A stretch of 64,000 bases of DNA. It comes from JAPPHA01 sp965220985. Its GTDB lineage: Bacteria; Pseudomonadota; Alphaproteobacteria; Rhodobacterales; Rhodobacteraceae. The notes under the pieces were generated by a model. The model had not been told where the DNA came from and did no database searches. It saw only the letters and a list, made by a program, of their open reading frames with translations. Shown piece by piece: positions 42,532 to 51,367 of this stretch. Each line of letters begins with the position of its first letter. The first letter of the stretch is position 1. The DNA lies in NCBI GenBank assembly GCA_965220985.1, contig OZ244854.1, forward strand, positions 3,162,001 to 3,226,000, given 5' to 3'. Made by a program: the position numbers and the translations under genes.

Positions 42532-45480
42532 ATGATGAAATCAGAGTCGCGGGTGGTCGCGATCCTCGGTCCGACGAACACGGGCAAGACCCGGTTCGCA
42601 CTGGATCAGATGCTGTCTTACCGAACCGGTGTGATTGGTCTGCCGTTGCGGTTGCTGGCTCGAGAGATCTACGACAAGACCGTCAAGCTGCGCGGACCGT
42701 CATGCGTGGCGCTGATCACCGGTGAAGAGAGGATCGTTCCTGACCGTCCTCAATACTGGATCGCAACGACCGAGGCGATGCCGGTCGACATCGGGGCTGA
42801 ATTCCTGGCCGTTGACGAGATCCAGCTTTGTTCCGACCCGGAGCGAGGCCATGTCTTCACCGACAGACTGTTGCACGCGCGCGGACTCAAGGAAACCATG
42901 TTCATGGGGTCCGCGACGATGCACGACGCGATCTGCAACCTGATTCCAGGCGTTCGCGTTCAGCACAGGGAACGGCTGTCTCGGCTCAGCTACAGCGGTC
43001 GCAAGAAGATCGCCCGCATGAAACCCCGGTCGGCGATTGTCGGCTTCTCGGTCGACGAGGTCTACGCCATTGCCGAATGGGTGCGGCAGATGCGCGGGGG
43101 CGCTGCGGTCGTGATGGGCGCCTTGAGCCCGCGAACCCGAAATGCGCAGGTTCGGATGTACCAGGACGGCGAGGTGGATTTCCTCGTCGCAACGGATGCG
43201 ATCGGAATGGGCCTGAACCTCGACGTGGACCACGTCGCGTTCACTGGCCTGTCCAAGTTTGACGGCCGGCGCGTCAGGCAGTTGCGCGCCGATGAACTCG
43301 CGCAGATTGCTGGCCGGGCTGGTCGATTCCGCAATGACGGCACGTTCGGCGAGACCGCCCGCGCGTCCTTGATCGATGCAGATGTCGTCTCGGCAATCGA
43401 GAACAACCGGTTCGACCCGGTTCGACGACTGCAATGGCGAAACGGCGATCTCGATTTTGACTCGGTGGCCAGCCTGGTCGTGTCGCTCGAGACCATACCG
43501 TCGCACCCGATGCTCTGCAGGGCAAGAGAAGCCGACGATGTGAGGACACTCAAGTCAATCAGCGCGATGAGGGCCCCCGAGGCGTCCGTCACCTCGAATG
43601 CGGACATCAAGTTGCTGTGGGCCGTATGCCAAATACCTGATTTCAGGCAGGTTTCGTTCCATGATCACGTGAGCCTCGTGCTCGACGTCTTCCTGCATCT
43701 GCGAAACGAAGGGGAGATCCCCGAGAGCTGGCTGGTCGAGCAAATCAACGGTCTCGATCGAACAGACGGCGATATCGACGATCTTTCGAGGCGGCTTGCT
43801 TTCATCAGGACATGGACATACGTAGTTCAGAGACGGGGATGGACTGCTGACGAAGAGCACTGGCGCGCCCGGACGCGCGAAATTGAAGACCGGATCTCCG
43901 ATGTCCTCCACCTTGCGTTGACAAGCCGGTTTGTCGATCGGCGCGCTTCGGTCTTGATGAAACGCCTTGTGCGGAAAGAATCCTTGATGGCAGAGATTGA
44001 CTCAACCGGAAACGTTTCGGTCGAAGAGCAGCATGTCGGGCAAATTGACGGATTTCGATTCAAGCCCGACCCTGAGATTCCCGGTGAACTCGCCGGAAAA
44101 CTCACGGCTGCAGCACGGCAAGCATTGACGCCAGAGTTGGCCCGGCGCGCTCGAAACCTCTATTCTGCGGGCAACCAGGACTTTTCCATCGACGAGAATG
44201 GCAGGCTGATCTGGAAGGGATGGGTGGTCGGCCGCCTTGAACTCGGTGCCGATGTCCTCGCTCCGGTGGCGCGAGCCCACGTCGATGAATCTGCCGGGCA
44301 ACAGGTCGGGGAGATGGTTCAACGTCGCCTCCAGCATTTCGTTCTGTCCCATTTTGCAGAAGTCTTCGCTCCTTTGGTCGCCATGCGGGACGACGAGTCG
44401 ATCGAAGGACTGGCGCGGGGGGTGGTTCACCGGCTCTTTGACTCGCTGGGTGTCGTGCCGAGGTCTCTCATTGCCGACGAGGTTCGCGAACTGGACCAGG
44501 AGCAACGCAAGCTGATCAGGCGTCACGGGGTTCGATTCGGCCAGAAGACGATATTCGTTCATTCCTTGCTGAAACCCGCCGCAACCCGGTTGCGCCTGCT
44601 CATGTGGGCCCTCAAGAACCAGATCGATCCAGTTCCTGCCCCCCCGACTCCGGGTTTGGTGGTGCTCGATGTCAACGACACCCTTCCGCGAGCGTATTAC
44701 TCGTGGGCCGGTTTCAAGATGCAGGGAAAGTGGGCGCTCCGCGTCGACATGTGGGAACGGGTCACGGACCTCGTGCGGGTCGAGGATCAACACAACGGGT
44801 TCGAAGCATCCGCTGACATGCTGTCGTTGACCGGAATGTCGCATGCCGCGTTCGCGGAATTCATGGAGGCAGGCGGCTTTGCCGTCGAAAAGGGTGAGCG
44901 CCTCAAGCAGGCACCGCGCCCGGAAACTTCGAGCGATCAGGCATCTTCCGCCGAGACCAAAGTCGATGAGACCGACGCCAATGATTCGGCGGATGCAGTC
45001 CCTGCCGAGCGCGTCGATGCCGAACCAGCCGAATTGGCAGCTGGCGTGGAGGATGCCGGGACATCTGAACTGGCCGCGTCTCCGCCGGTCGAGACCACGG
45101 ATCCTGGCGATGTCATGTCTCCGTCCGACGTAGATGACCCGGCACAGCGCTCTCAGCCGGATATTGCGACGAAGGAGGAAACGGCTTCGGAGCCTGGGCA
45201 AGGGGAGTCCGAGGGGACGATCGAGACTTTCTACGTGTTTCGTCGGTTGCCTCCGAAACAAAGACAAAAAGGGCATGAGTCGCGGCTAAAGCGGCGAAAG
45301 CAGCGGTCGTCCTACAAGAACTCCGCGTCATCGGCAGAGAATAACGGTCGCGGAGCCAATTCACGGTTCGCGGCCAACAGGAACAAGAAGAAGAACGTCA
45401 AAAAAGAGCCAAGAATCGATCCATCCAACCCGTTCGCGGTACTTGCTTCACTGAAGGACGGCATGTCCGAAAAACCGTGA
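42532..45480 (+). CDS. SUV3-like RNA/DNA helicase
   Basis: 982 residues, homologous to the mitochondrial degradosome helicase SUV3 and typical of alphaproteobacteria. Walker A is GPTNTGKT (13-20), motif II is VDEIQ (about 95), motif III is GSATM and motif VI is QIAGRAGRFRNDGTFGETA. The C-terminal 200 residues are of low complexity: first Ala/Glu/Asp-rich (about 800-890), then Lys/Arg-rich (KQRQKGHESRLKRRKQRS) and Asn/Lys-rich, suggesting an RNA-binding tail. Probable role is RNA turnover. The GTG of the next gene overlaps the stop. Confidence 0.88.
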   Translation: MMKSESRVVAILGPTNTGKTRFALDQMLSYRTGVIGLPLRLLAREIYDKTVKLRGPSCVALITGEERIVPDRPQYWIATTEAMPVDIGAEFLAVDEIQLCSDPERGHVFTDRLLHARGLKETMFMGSATMHDAICNLIPGVRVQHRERLSRLSYSGRKKIARMKPRSAIVGFSVDEVYAIAEWVRQMRGGAAVVMGALSPRTRNAQVRMYQDGEVDFLVATDAIGMGLNLDVDHVAFTGLSKFDGRRVRQLRADELAQIAGRAGRFRNDGTFGETARASLIDADVVSAIENNRFDPVRRLQWRNGDLDFDSVASLVVSLETIPSHPMLCRAREADDVRTLKSISAMRAPEASVTSNADIKLLWAVCQIPDFRQVSFHDHVSLVLDVFLHLRNEGEIPESWLVEQINGLDRTDGDIDDLSRRLAFIRTWTYVVQRRGWTADEEHWRARTREIEDRISDVLHLALTSRFVDRRASVLMKRLVRKESLMAEIDSTGNVSVEEQHVGQIDGFRFKPDPEIPGELAGKLTAAARQALTPELARRARNLYSAGNQDFSIDENGRLIWKGWVVGRLELGADVLAPVARAHVDESAGQQVGEMVQRRLQHFVLSHFAEVFAPLVAMRDDESIEGLARGVVHRLFDSLGVVPRSLIADEVRELDQEQRKLIRRHGVRFGQKTIFVHSLLKPAATRLRLLMWALKNQIDPVPAPPTPGLVVLDVNDTLPRAYYSWAGFKMQGKWALRVDMWERVTDLVRVEDQHNGFEASADMLSLTGMSHAAFAEFMEAGGFAVEKGERLKQAPRPETSSDQASSAETKVDETDANDSADAVPAERVDAEPAELAAGVEDAGTSELAASPPVETTDPGDVMSPSDVDDPAQRSQPDIATKEETASEPGQGESEGTIETFYVFRRLPPKQRQKGHESRLKRRKQRSSYKNSASSAENNGRGANSRFAANRNKKKNVKKEPRIDPSNPFAVLASLKDGMSEKP

Positions 45481-45764
45481 CGTTGGCCGACTCGACGGAG
45501 TCCATTCGGGTTGACCGATGGCTTTGGCACGCGCGGATTTTCAAGACGCGAAGCCAGTCGGCAGCACAAGTCAGCGCTGGACGCATTCGGGTCTCAGGCA
45601 AACTGATCAAGAAGCCTGCATATCGTGTTGGACCCGGCGCGATTCTGACGGTCACCGTCGGACGTCGCGTGCGCGTGCTGGAGGTCGTGGCGCCAGGTCA
45701 ACGTCGTGGCCCGCCTGCCGAGGCGCAACAGCTCTACCGTGAAGTGTTCCCCGAACCGTCGTGA
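45477..45764 (+). CDS. hslR: S4-domain RNA-binding protein (HslR/Hsp15 type)
   Basis: 95 residues with an S4 domain at the N-terminus: RVDRWLWHARIFKTRSQ and AGRIRVSGKLIKKPAYRV. E. coli Hsp15 recycles free 50S subunits carrying nascent chains. The GTG start overlaps the helicase stop (GTGA). The order helicase-S4-FdxA-CarD is a conserved alphaproteobacterial run. Confidence 0.88.
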   Translation: MTLADSTESIRVDRWLWHARIFKTRSQSAAQVSAGRIRVSGKLIKKPAYRVGPGAILTVTVGRRVRVLEVVAPGQRRGPPAEAQQLYREVFPEPS

Positions 45765-45804
45765 ACCGCGCCGACAACACATCTGGTCGATGCGACGAAT
45801 TGCC

Positions 45805-45833
45805 TTGAAAGAACGGTGTCGGCTCCATATTTA
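45805..45833 (+). promoter_or_regulatory. promoter for the ferredoxin gene
   Basis: TTGAAA (45805-45810), a 17-base spacer and TATTTA (45828-45833). Transcription would begin about 90 bases before the fdxA start. Confidence 0.6.
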
Positions 45834-45927
45834 AGCGTGGTCATGCTCGATCGTGCCTGCACGATCGCTTGTGTCCACGAAAATTCGCCCCGTCACACTC
45901 CCAACCGCTCCGAGACGACCAACGACC

Positions 45928-46266
45928 ATGACATATGTCGTTACTGAGAACTGTATTGCCTGCAAGCATACGGACTGCGTTGAAGTCTGCCCGGTGGACT
46001 GCTTCTACGAAGGCAAGAACATGCTTGTCATTCACCCTGACGAGTGCATCGACTGCGGCGTCTGCGAGCCCGAGTGCCCGGTTGACGCGATCCTTCCCGA
46101 TACTGAACCGGGCATGGAGCGCTGGGTTGAATTCAACCGTGAGTATTCGGAGAACTGGCCGGTCATCATCACCAAGAGGGACAAGCTGCCCGAAGCAGAG
46201 GAACGCGACGGAGAAGAGGGAAAGATGGAAAAATACTTCTCTCCGGAACCGGGTGAAGGGGGATGA
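45928..46266 (+). CDS. fdxA: seven-iron ferredoxin FdxA
   Basis: 112 residues. Begins MTYVVTENCIACKHTDC, the start of the 3Fe-4S motif, followed by VEVCPVDCF and a 4Fe-4S motif CIDCGVCEPECP. The C-terminal tail is acidic, as in FdxA. It should carry electrons at low potential. The start is placed at the conserved MTYVV; the upstream 25 residues of the frame are not conserved. Confidence 0.95.
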   Translation: MTYVVTENCIACKHTDCVEVCPVDCFYEGKNMLVIHPDECIDCGVCEPECPVDAILPDTEPGMERWVEFNREYSENWPVIITKRDKLPEAEERDGEEGKMEKYFSPEPGEGG

Positions 46267-46484
46267 GCCCGAGCGGCAGCGGAGACGGCAGTTCTGATTG
46301 ACGCTCAGAGACTTGGCAGATGACAAGTGTCCAATGCCGTCAGTCTCGAAGTCGACTTGATCACGACGAGCCCCTGGATCTCATCGAACCGCTGTGACGC
46401 CCGGGCTGGCCGACAGGTCGCGGGATTCCGGCCTTTGCAAGACATGACATGCCGCTCGGCAAGGCAAGTGAGGAAAGAAAACCA

Positions 46485-46994
46485 ATGGCAAAAAGAAAAA
46501 AACTGCCGTTCAAGCAGAACCAGTTCGTGGTCTATCCCGCCCATGGAGTCGGCAGGATCAAGAAAGTGTCGAGCATCGAGATTCTTGGTGCGCCAACGGA
46601 CGTTTACGAGATCTATTTCACCAAGGACAAGATGACCGTCAAGGTGCCCGTGGAGAAGGCGCTCGGCAACCGCCTGCGTGAACTCTCCTCGCCGGAACAG
46701 ATCGCCAATGCGATGAAGATTCTCACCGGCAAACCCCGCGTGAAAAAGGCGATGTGGTCACGCAAGGCGCAGGAATACGAGCAAAAGATCAATTCGGGCG
46801 ATCTGGTGGCGATCACCGAAGTGGTTCGGGATCTGCATCGAAACGACGACCAGCGAGAACAGTCCTATTCCGAACGCTTGCTTTACGAAGCCGCCCTCGA
46901 AAGACTGTCGCGGGAGGTCGCGGTCATCGAAGGCGTCGAAGAGCCGGCTGCAATGGAAAAGATCGGTTCGATTCTTGCCTCTCGCGTCACCTGA
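46485..46994 (+). CDS. CarD-family transcriptional regulator
   Basis: 169 residues. N-terminal Tudor-like RNA-polymerase-binding domain (FVVYPAHGVGRIKKV; YEIYFTKDKMTVKVPV) and a helical C-terminal domain beginning about residue 65. CarD proteins bind the RNA polymerase beta subunit and stabilise open complexes, including at rRNA promoters. AGGAAA precedes the ATG 46485. Confidence 0.93.
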   Translation: MAKRKKLPFKQNQFVVYPAHGVGRIKKVSSIEILGAPTDVYEIYFTKDKMTVKVPVEKALGNRLRELSSPEQIANAMKILTGKPRVKKAMWSRKAQEYEQKINSGDLVAITEVVRDLHRNDDQREQSYSERLLYEAALERLSREVAVIEGVEEPAAMEKIGSILASRVT

Positions 46995-47055
46995 CCCGTC
47001 GCGGCGACGTGGCAAGGGAGCAGACCGGCTTTGGAGTGGGCGGACGGTTGGACAA

Positions 47056-47841
47056 TCAGGCGATGATCGACACGAGCGTCACGAGGACCGCCAACTCGGC
47101 GAACTGCTGAGATGCGCCAAGGACATCGCCAGTCTGGCCGCCGAGGAGAGACTTCGCCAGCAAGCAGATCGGCAACGCCCCAAGAACGGAAAAGACGATG
47201 GCAAGGACTCCCGCGACCGGGCCGACCACGACAATGCAAATGAGGGCCGCGAGCACCGTGGCGAGGCCTGCGGTGCGCGGCGTCGGGCGTCCGACCGAAA
47301 CGGAGAGGCCCGACTCCCGGGCAGGTTCAAGCCATCCCATGGCCAGCACGACCGCCACTCTGCTGGCGCTCGCGGCAGCGATCAGGACCAGGATCAGTTG
47401 AAAACCCGAAGCCTCGGACATTGCCGCCCATCGACCGAGCTGGACCAACAGCAGCCCGATCGCGCCGAAAACGCCGATCCGGCTGTCTTTCATGATTTCG
47501 AGGCGCTTTTCGGCAGTCGCCCCTCCGCCAAGACCGTCGATGGTATCCGCCAGACCATCTTCGTGCAGCGCGCCGGTCAAGAGAATCAGTACACCAAGCG
47601 CCGCAATGGCGGCCAACGGGCTGCTGACACCGAGCCAGGACAGGGCCGCGCCTGCAAGACCGGCAATGAAACCGACGATGACACCCACCAAGGGCCAGGC
47701 CCAGCAACTCCTTGCGATCGGTTCCGACCCGGATTCGTCATGTGCTGGCACGGGGATGCGGGTCAGAAGTCCCAATGCGATCAACAGATCAGCAGCCCTG
47801 ATTTCAGGAAGCCATTGACGCCAGTCTTTCATCATGGACAT
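47056..47841 (-). CDS. cobS: adenosylcobinamide-GDP ribazoletransferase (CobS/CobV type)
   Basis: 261 residues, an inner-membrane enzyme joining adenosylcobinamide-GDP and alpha-ribazole. Motifs: LGLLTRIPVP, TGALHEDGLADTIDGLGGG (metal-binding), EIMKDSRIGVFGAIG, and several hydrophobic helices. Start taken at 47841 (MSMMKDW); Met at 47835/47832 are alternatives. It is divergent from cobT with a 41-base gap, so the two promoters overlap. No cobalamin riboswitch is visible there. Confidence 0.9.
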   Translation of the reverse strand: MSMMKDWRQWLPEIRAADLLIALGLLTRIPVPAHDESGSEPIARSCWAWPLVGVIVGFIAGLAGAALSWLGVSSPLAAIAALGVLILLTGALHEDGLADTIDGLGGGATAEKRLEIMKDSRIGVFGAIGLLLVQLGRWAAMSEASGFQLILVLIAAASASRVAVVLAMGWLEPARESGLSVSVGRPTPRTAGLATVLAALICIVVVGPVAGVLAIVFSVLGALPICLLAKSLLGGQTGDVLGASQQFAELAVLVTLVSIIA

Positions 47842-47882
47842 GTCGATGCCGCGATTGCACGCCCACTGCGAGTGACAAAGCA

Positions 47883-48908
47883 TTGAAACGAATTCCATTC
47901 AGCACTCTTGACGAGTTTCGTCAGTTGCTCGGTGCGTTGCCCGCGCCCGACTCCCAGGCAACAGGTGAAGCAAAGCGTCGCAATGACATGCTGACGAAAC
48001 CCGCCGGCGCGCTTGGCCGTCTTGAAACCATTGCCATATGGTTTGCGGGCTGGCATCGGACTCCAACGCCCGCCATCGATGCGCCAAGTGTTGTCATTTT
48101 TGCCGGCAATCACGGCGTGGCCTCCCGTGGTGTTTCAGCATATCCGTCCGACGTCACTGCACAGATGGTCAAGAACTTTCAATCGGGTGGCGCCGCGATC
48201 AACCAGCTTTGCGAAAGCGTGGGCGCATCGCTGTCGGTGGTGCCATTGGCTCTCGATGTTCCAACCGCAGACTTCACTCAGCAGCCAGCAATGACCCGCG
48301 ACGAGTTCTTCGACGCCATATCGACGGGCTGGAACTCTGTCAAAGCCGGATGCGACACGTTGGTTGTGGGCGAGATGGGCATCGGAAACACCACCTCCGC
48401 CGCCGCAGTCGCCGCGGCCCTTCACGATCGTGAACCCGAGAGATGGGTCGGGCGGGGAACTGGGGTCGACGACGCCGGTCTGGAACTGAAGCGGTCGGTG
48501 GTCGCGCAGGGGTTGGAGAGGCACGGGGAATCCCTCGACGATCCGCTTGAGGTTCTTCGTCGACTGGGCGGGCGTGAAATGGCAGCCATGGCAGGAGCCA
48601 TCGTCCGGGCACGGATCGAGTCGATTCCCGTCATTCTCGATGGTTTCATCTGCACGGTGTCGGCGGCGGCGCTCGAAAAACAGGCGCCAGGTTCGCTTGA
48701 TCATTGCATCGCCGGTCATTTGTCTGCCGAAACCGCGCACGGTCGGATTCTTCGGATGATCGACAAGGTTCCGCTGATGGACATGGGCTTGCGCCTTGGA
48801 GAAGCGACCGGGGGGACGCTCGCAATTCCTGTCGTTCGGGCAGCGCTCCGCTGTCATGCGGGGATGGCGACCTTCGAAGAGGCCGCAGTCTCAGGTCCGG
48901 CTGACTGA
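47883..48908 (+). CDS. cobT: nicotinate-nucleotide-dimethylbenzimidazole phosphoribosyltransferase CobT
   Basis: 341 residues. TTG start (KRIPFSTLDEFR), then DMLTKPAGALGRLE, FAGNHGVASRGVSAYP, GEMGIGNTTSAAA and, near the C-terminus, MDMGLRLGEATGG with the catalytic Glu of the family. It makes alpha-ribazole phosphate, the lower ligand precursor used by CobS. Confidence 0.93.
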   Translation: MKRIPFSTLDEFRQLLGALPAPDSQATGEAKRRNDMLTKPAGALGRLETIAIWFAGWHRTPTPAIDAPSVVIFAGNHGVASRGVSAYPSDVTAQMVKNFQSGGAAINQLCESVGASLSVVPLALDVPTADFTQQPAMTRDEFFDAISTGWNSVKAGCDTLVVGEMGIGNTTSAAAVAAALHDREPERWVGRGTGVDDAGLELKRSVVAQGLERHGESLDDPLEVLRRLGGREMAAMAGAIVRARIESIPVILDGFICTVSAAALEKQAPGSLDHCIAGHLSAETAHGRILRMIDKVPLMDMGLRLGEATGGTLAIPVVRAALRCHAGMATFEEAAVSGPAD

Positions 48909-48939
48909 CGGTGGAAAGTCGAACGGTCGAGATTTGAAT

Positions 48940-49013
48940 TGGAGGCGACGACCGGGATCGAACCGGTGTCTTCGGATTTGCAATCCGCTGCGTAACCACT
49001 CCGCCACGTCGCC
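48940..49013 (-). tRNA. tRNA-Cys (GCA)
   Basis: On the minus strand: acceptor GGCGACG/CGTCGCC, anticodon loop TTGCAAA in the stem GGAT/ATCC (anticodon GCA), T-arm CCGGTTCGATCCCGG, discriminator T and an encoded CCA. Confidence 0.96.
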
Positions 49014-49109
49014 CTCACGATCCGTATCATTGAATTACATGTCCGTTCCGTCGGTTTCAAGCGCAGCCACGCTGTCACCCCCGATTGTTCAGCAGATTCT
49101 GACAATGAT

Positions 49110-49679
49110 TCACTGACCGAACAGCATTGCCGTCGCAAAAGCGAACTGTGGGAGCGAACAAATGACGACCAGCGTTCGCGAGATGATCGACCTGAACCGG
49201 ATCAGGAGGACAATCATCAGGACAAGACACAAGGCCGCTTCGAGCATTGCGATTGTTTCGCCGAAGTGGTTCGAGTCCCAGTAGCTGATCGGGCTTTCGA
49301 AAACCCAGTCGCTCACTGGCCAGAAGTGCTGACGGGCGTCGTCATGATGCAAGGGAAAGTCCGTGGCGATGTGCAACAGACCGCTGCCAGCGAATGCGAC
49401 CAGCCAGGAGCGGGACATCAGCAGTCCTGCCGCCAGAAGAATCCCCCATACGAAAGCCGAGTTGTCGATCCTGAAGACGTTTTGCCATTCCGAGGAAAAG
49501 TACTGGTATCCGAAAACGTAACCGGGGCTGTTGCCAGCGATGAACAAGCTGTATCCGGCCATGGCGTAGAGCGACAGATCGGGGAGTATGGCGCCAAGGA
49601 TCGCTGCGGTGGTGATCTTTGAATGGCCGGGTTTGCCGAAAACCGCCGCTCCGAGAAGGATGTGTGTTGGTGAGTTCAT
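49110..49679 (-). CDS. membrane protein, metal-dependent-hydrolase-like (often annotated CobQ-related)
   Basis: 188 residues with several hydrophobic helices. N-terminal MNSPTHILLGAAVF, then ILGAILPDLSLY and LLHIATDFPLHHDDARQHFWPLSDWV-like text (here PVSDWVFESP) give a His/Asp-rich pattern like the YdjM/DUF457 group of membrane metal hydrolases. I recall homologues in Rhodobacterales labelled as cobalamin biosynthesis proteins, most likely because they adjoin cobQ; nothing in the sequence resembles CobQ. Start 49679 has AAGG close by. Divergent from cobQ. Confidence 0.75.
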   Translation of the reverse strand: MNSPTHILLGAAVFGKPGHSKITTAAILGAILPDLSLYAMAGYSLFIAGNSPGYVFGYQYFSSEWQNVFRIDNSAFVWGILLAAGLLMSRSWLVAFAGSGLLHIATDFPLHHDDARQHFWPVSDWVFESPISYWDSNHFGETIAMLEAALCLVLMIVLLIRFRSIISRTLVVICSLPQFAFATAMLFGQ

Positions 49680-49738
49680 GCCTTTTTGATGTCGGTCCGG
49701 TCGGTCACAATGGCCGGGATTTGGTTTAAGGATCAAAC

Positions 49739-51193
49739 ATGGTCGCGTCCATCATGATTCAGGGAGCCGGCTCGAACGTCGGCAAGTCAATGATTGTCGC
49801 AGGGCTGTGTCGATGCCTGAGCGACCGCGGGTTGTCGGTGCGCCCGTTCAAGCCGCAGAACATGTCGAACAATGCAGCCGTCACCGTTGACGGCGGCGAG
49901 ATCGGTCGCGCGCAGGCACTGCAGGCTCGTGCCTGCCGCGTCGATCCATGCAACGCGATGAACCCGGTATTGCTGAAACCCGAATCGGGGTCGGGTGCCC
50001 AGCTTGTCCTGAACGGAAAACGTTTGGCGACCGTCAAGGCGTCCGAATATGGCACTTGGAAACCTCGCCTTCTTCCTGAAATCATGAGAATTTACAGCGA
50101 CTTGTCCGATGGTGTTGATGTCGTCATGGTTGAAGGCGCCGGAAGTCCGGCAGAGATCAATCTTCGGGCCGGTGACATCGCGAACATGGGCTTCGCTGAG
50201 GCGGCAAGGGTCCCCGTGATCCTCGTCGGAGACATCGATCGTGGCGGCGTGATTGCTCAGATTGTCGGGACGAAGGCCATCCTGCCTCCTTCCGATCAAC
50301 AACTGATCAAGGGTTTCATCATCAACAAGTTTCGCGGTGACGTCGGCCTGTTCGAAGCCGGCTTGGTCGAAATCGTCAGGCGCACCGGATGGCCGTCGCT
50401 TGGTATCGTGCCATGGTTTGACGAGGCGCACATGCTCCCTGCGGAAGATTCCGCTTCTCTCGACTATTCTCTCGACATCGGTTCGTGCAAGATCGCGGTT
50501 CCTGTCCTGTCCCGCATGGCAAACATGGATGATCTTGACCCGTTGCGCATGGAGCCGGACGTCTGCGTCGAAATGATCAGGCCTGGCATGGCGATTCCGG
50601 GCGACGCCGATCTCGTTCTGTTGAGCGGCACCAAGTCGACGATTTCCGATCTCGAATTCCTTCGCGCGCAGGGTTGGGACATCGACATCCTTGCGCATCA
50701 TCGGCGAGGCGGGAGGATTCTCGGGATTTGCGGAGGGTACCAGATGCTCGGGAAGGTGATCGCCGACAACGAAGGAATCGAGGGGAAACCGGGTTCTGTC
50801 GAGGCCCTCGGCCTTCTCGACCTGGAAACGGAGATGAGGCCCGAGAAAACCACGAGACGCGTTTCCGGGCGTCATCTCAGAACAGGCTCGCCAGTCTCGG
50901 GCTATGAAATTCACGTGGGCAGAACGAAGGGTCCCGATCTGTCGCGACCTTGGCTGGAAATCGACGGAAAACCTGCGGGAAGCATGTCAGCCGACGGTCG
51001 CGTGATGGGCTGCTATGTCCATGGGCTCTTTGCGGCCGACGATTTCCGCCGCGAATTCCTGGCATCCATGGGTGTGGCGGGCGGTCAGATTGCTTTCGAC
51101 GCAAGGGTCGAGACCGTATTGGATTCCCTTGCGAGGCATGTCGCGACCCATGTCGATGTCGATCGCATCCTTGAAATCGGGATGTCACGGTAA
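49739..51193 (+). CDS. cobQ: cobyric acid synthase CobQ
   Basis: 484 residues. The N-terminal P-loop domain has GAGSNVGKS, PFKPQNMSNNAAV, VEGAGSPAEINL and GDIDRGGV. The C-terminal glutamine amidotransferase has GICGGYQMLG (nucleophile Cys) and MGCYVHGLF (catalytic His). It amidates four side chains of adenosyl-cobyrinic diamide. AAGGA precedes the ATG. Confidence 0.95.
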   Translation: MVASIMIQGAGSNVGKSMIVAGLCRCLSDRGLSVRPFKPQNMSNNAAVTVDGGEIGRAQALQARACRVDPCNAMNPVLLKPESGSGAQLVLNGKRLATVKASEYGTWKPRLLPEIMRIYSDLSDGVDVVMVEGAGSPAEINLRAGDIANMGFAEAARVPVILVGDIDRGGVIAQIVGTKAILPPSDQQLIKGFIINKFRGDVGLFEAGLVEIVRRTGWPSLGIVPWFDEAHMLPAEDSASLDYSLDIGSCKIAVPVLSRMANMDDLDPLRMEPDVCVEMIRPGMAIPGDADLVLLSGTKSTISDLEFLRAQGWDIDILAHHRRGGRILGICGGYQMLGKVIADNEGIEGKPGSVEALGLLDLETEMRPEKTTRRVSGRHLRTGSPVSGYEIHVGRTKGPDLSRPWLEIDGKPAGSMSADGRVMGCYVHGLFAADDFRREFLASMGVAGGQIAFDARVETVLDSLARHVATHVDVDRILEIGMSR

Positions 51194-51367
51194 GTCTTCG
51201 CCGTCGGATCAGCGGCAGCGGTGAGACGCTTGGAGGTTGAAGAATTGTCGCGCGGGTGGTCGACCACCCAATGAACCCAGCGTCGATCAAGCGAACAAGT
51301 CGCCGTGCACCGGGGGTTTGATCAACGAACGACGATTCAGGTGATTCATGATCAGGGCAGGGGCAGC

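Noticed and set aside
44002..45276. 424-codon frame on the minus strand
   Set aside because: Antisense of the SUV3-like helicase; composition is mirrored low-complexity sequence.
47842..47882. Possible cobalamin riboswitch between cobS and cobT
   Set aside because: The gap is only 41 bases, too short, and no B12-box-like sequence is visible there or before cobQ.
49787..50914. 375-codon minus-strand frame
   Set aside because: Antisense of cobQ, whose motifs are complete.
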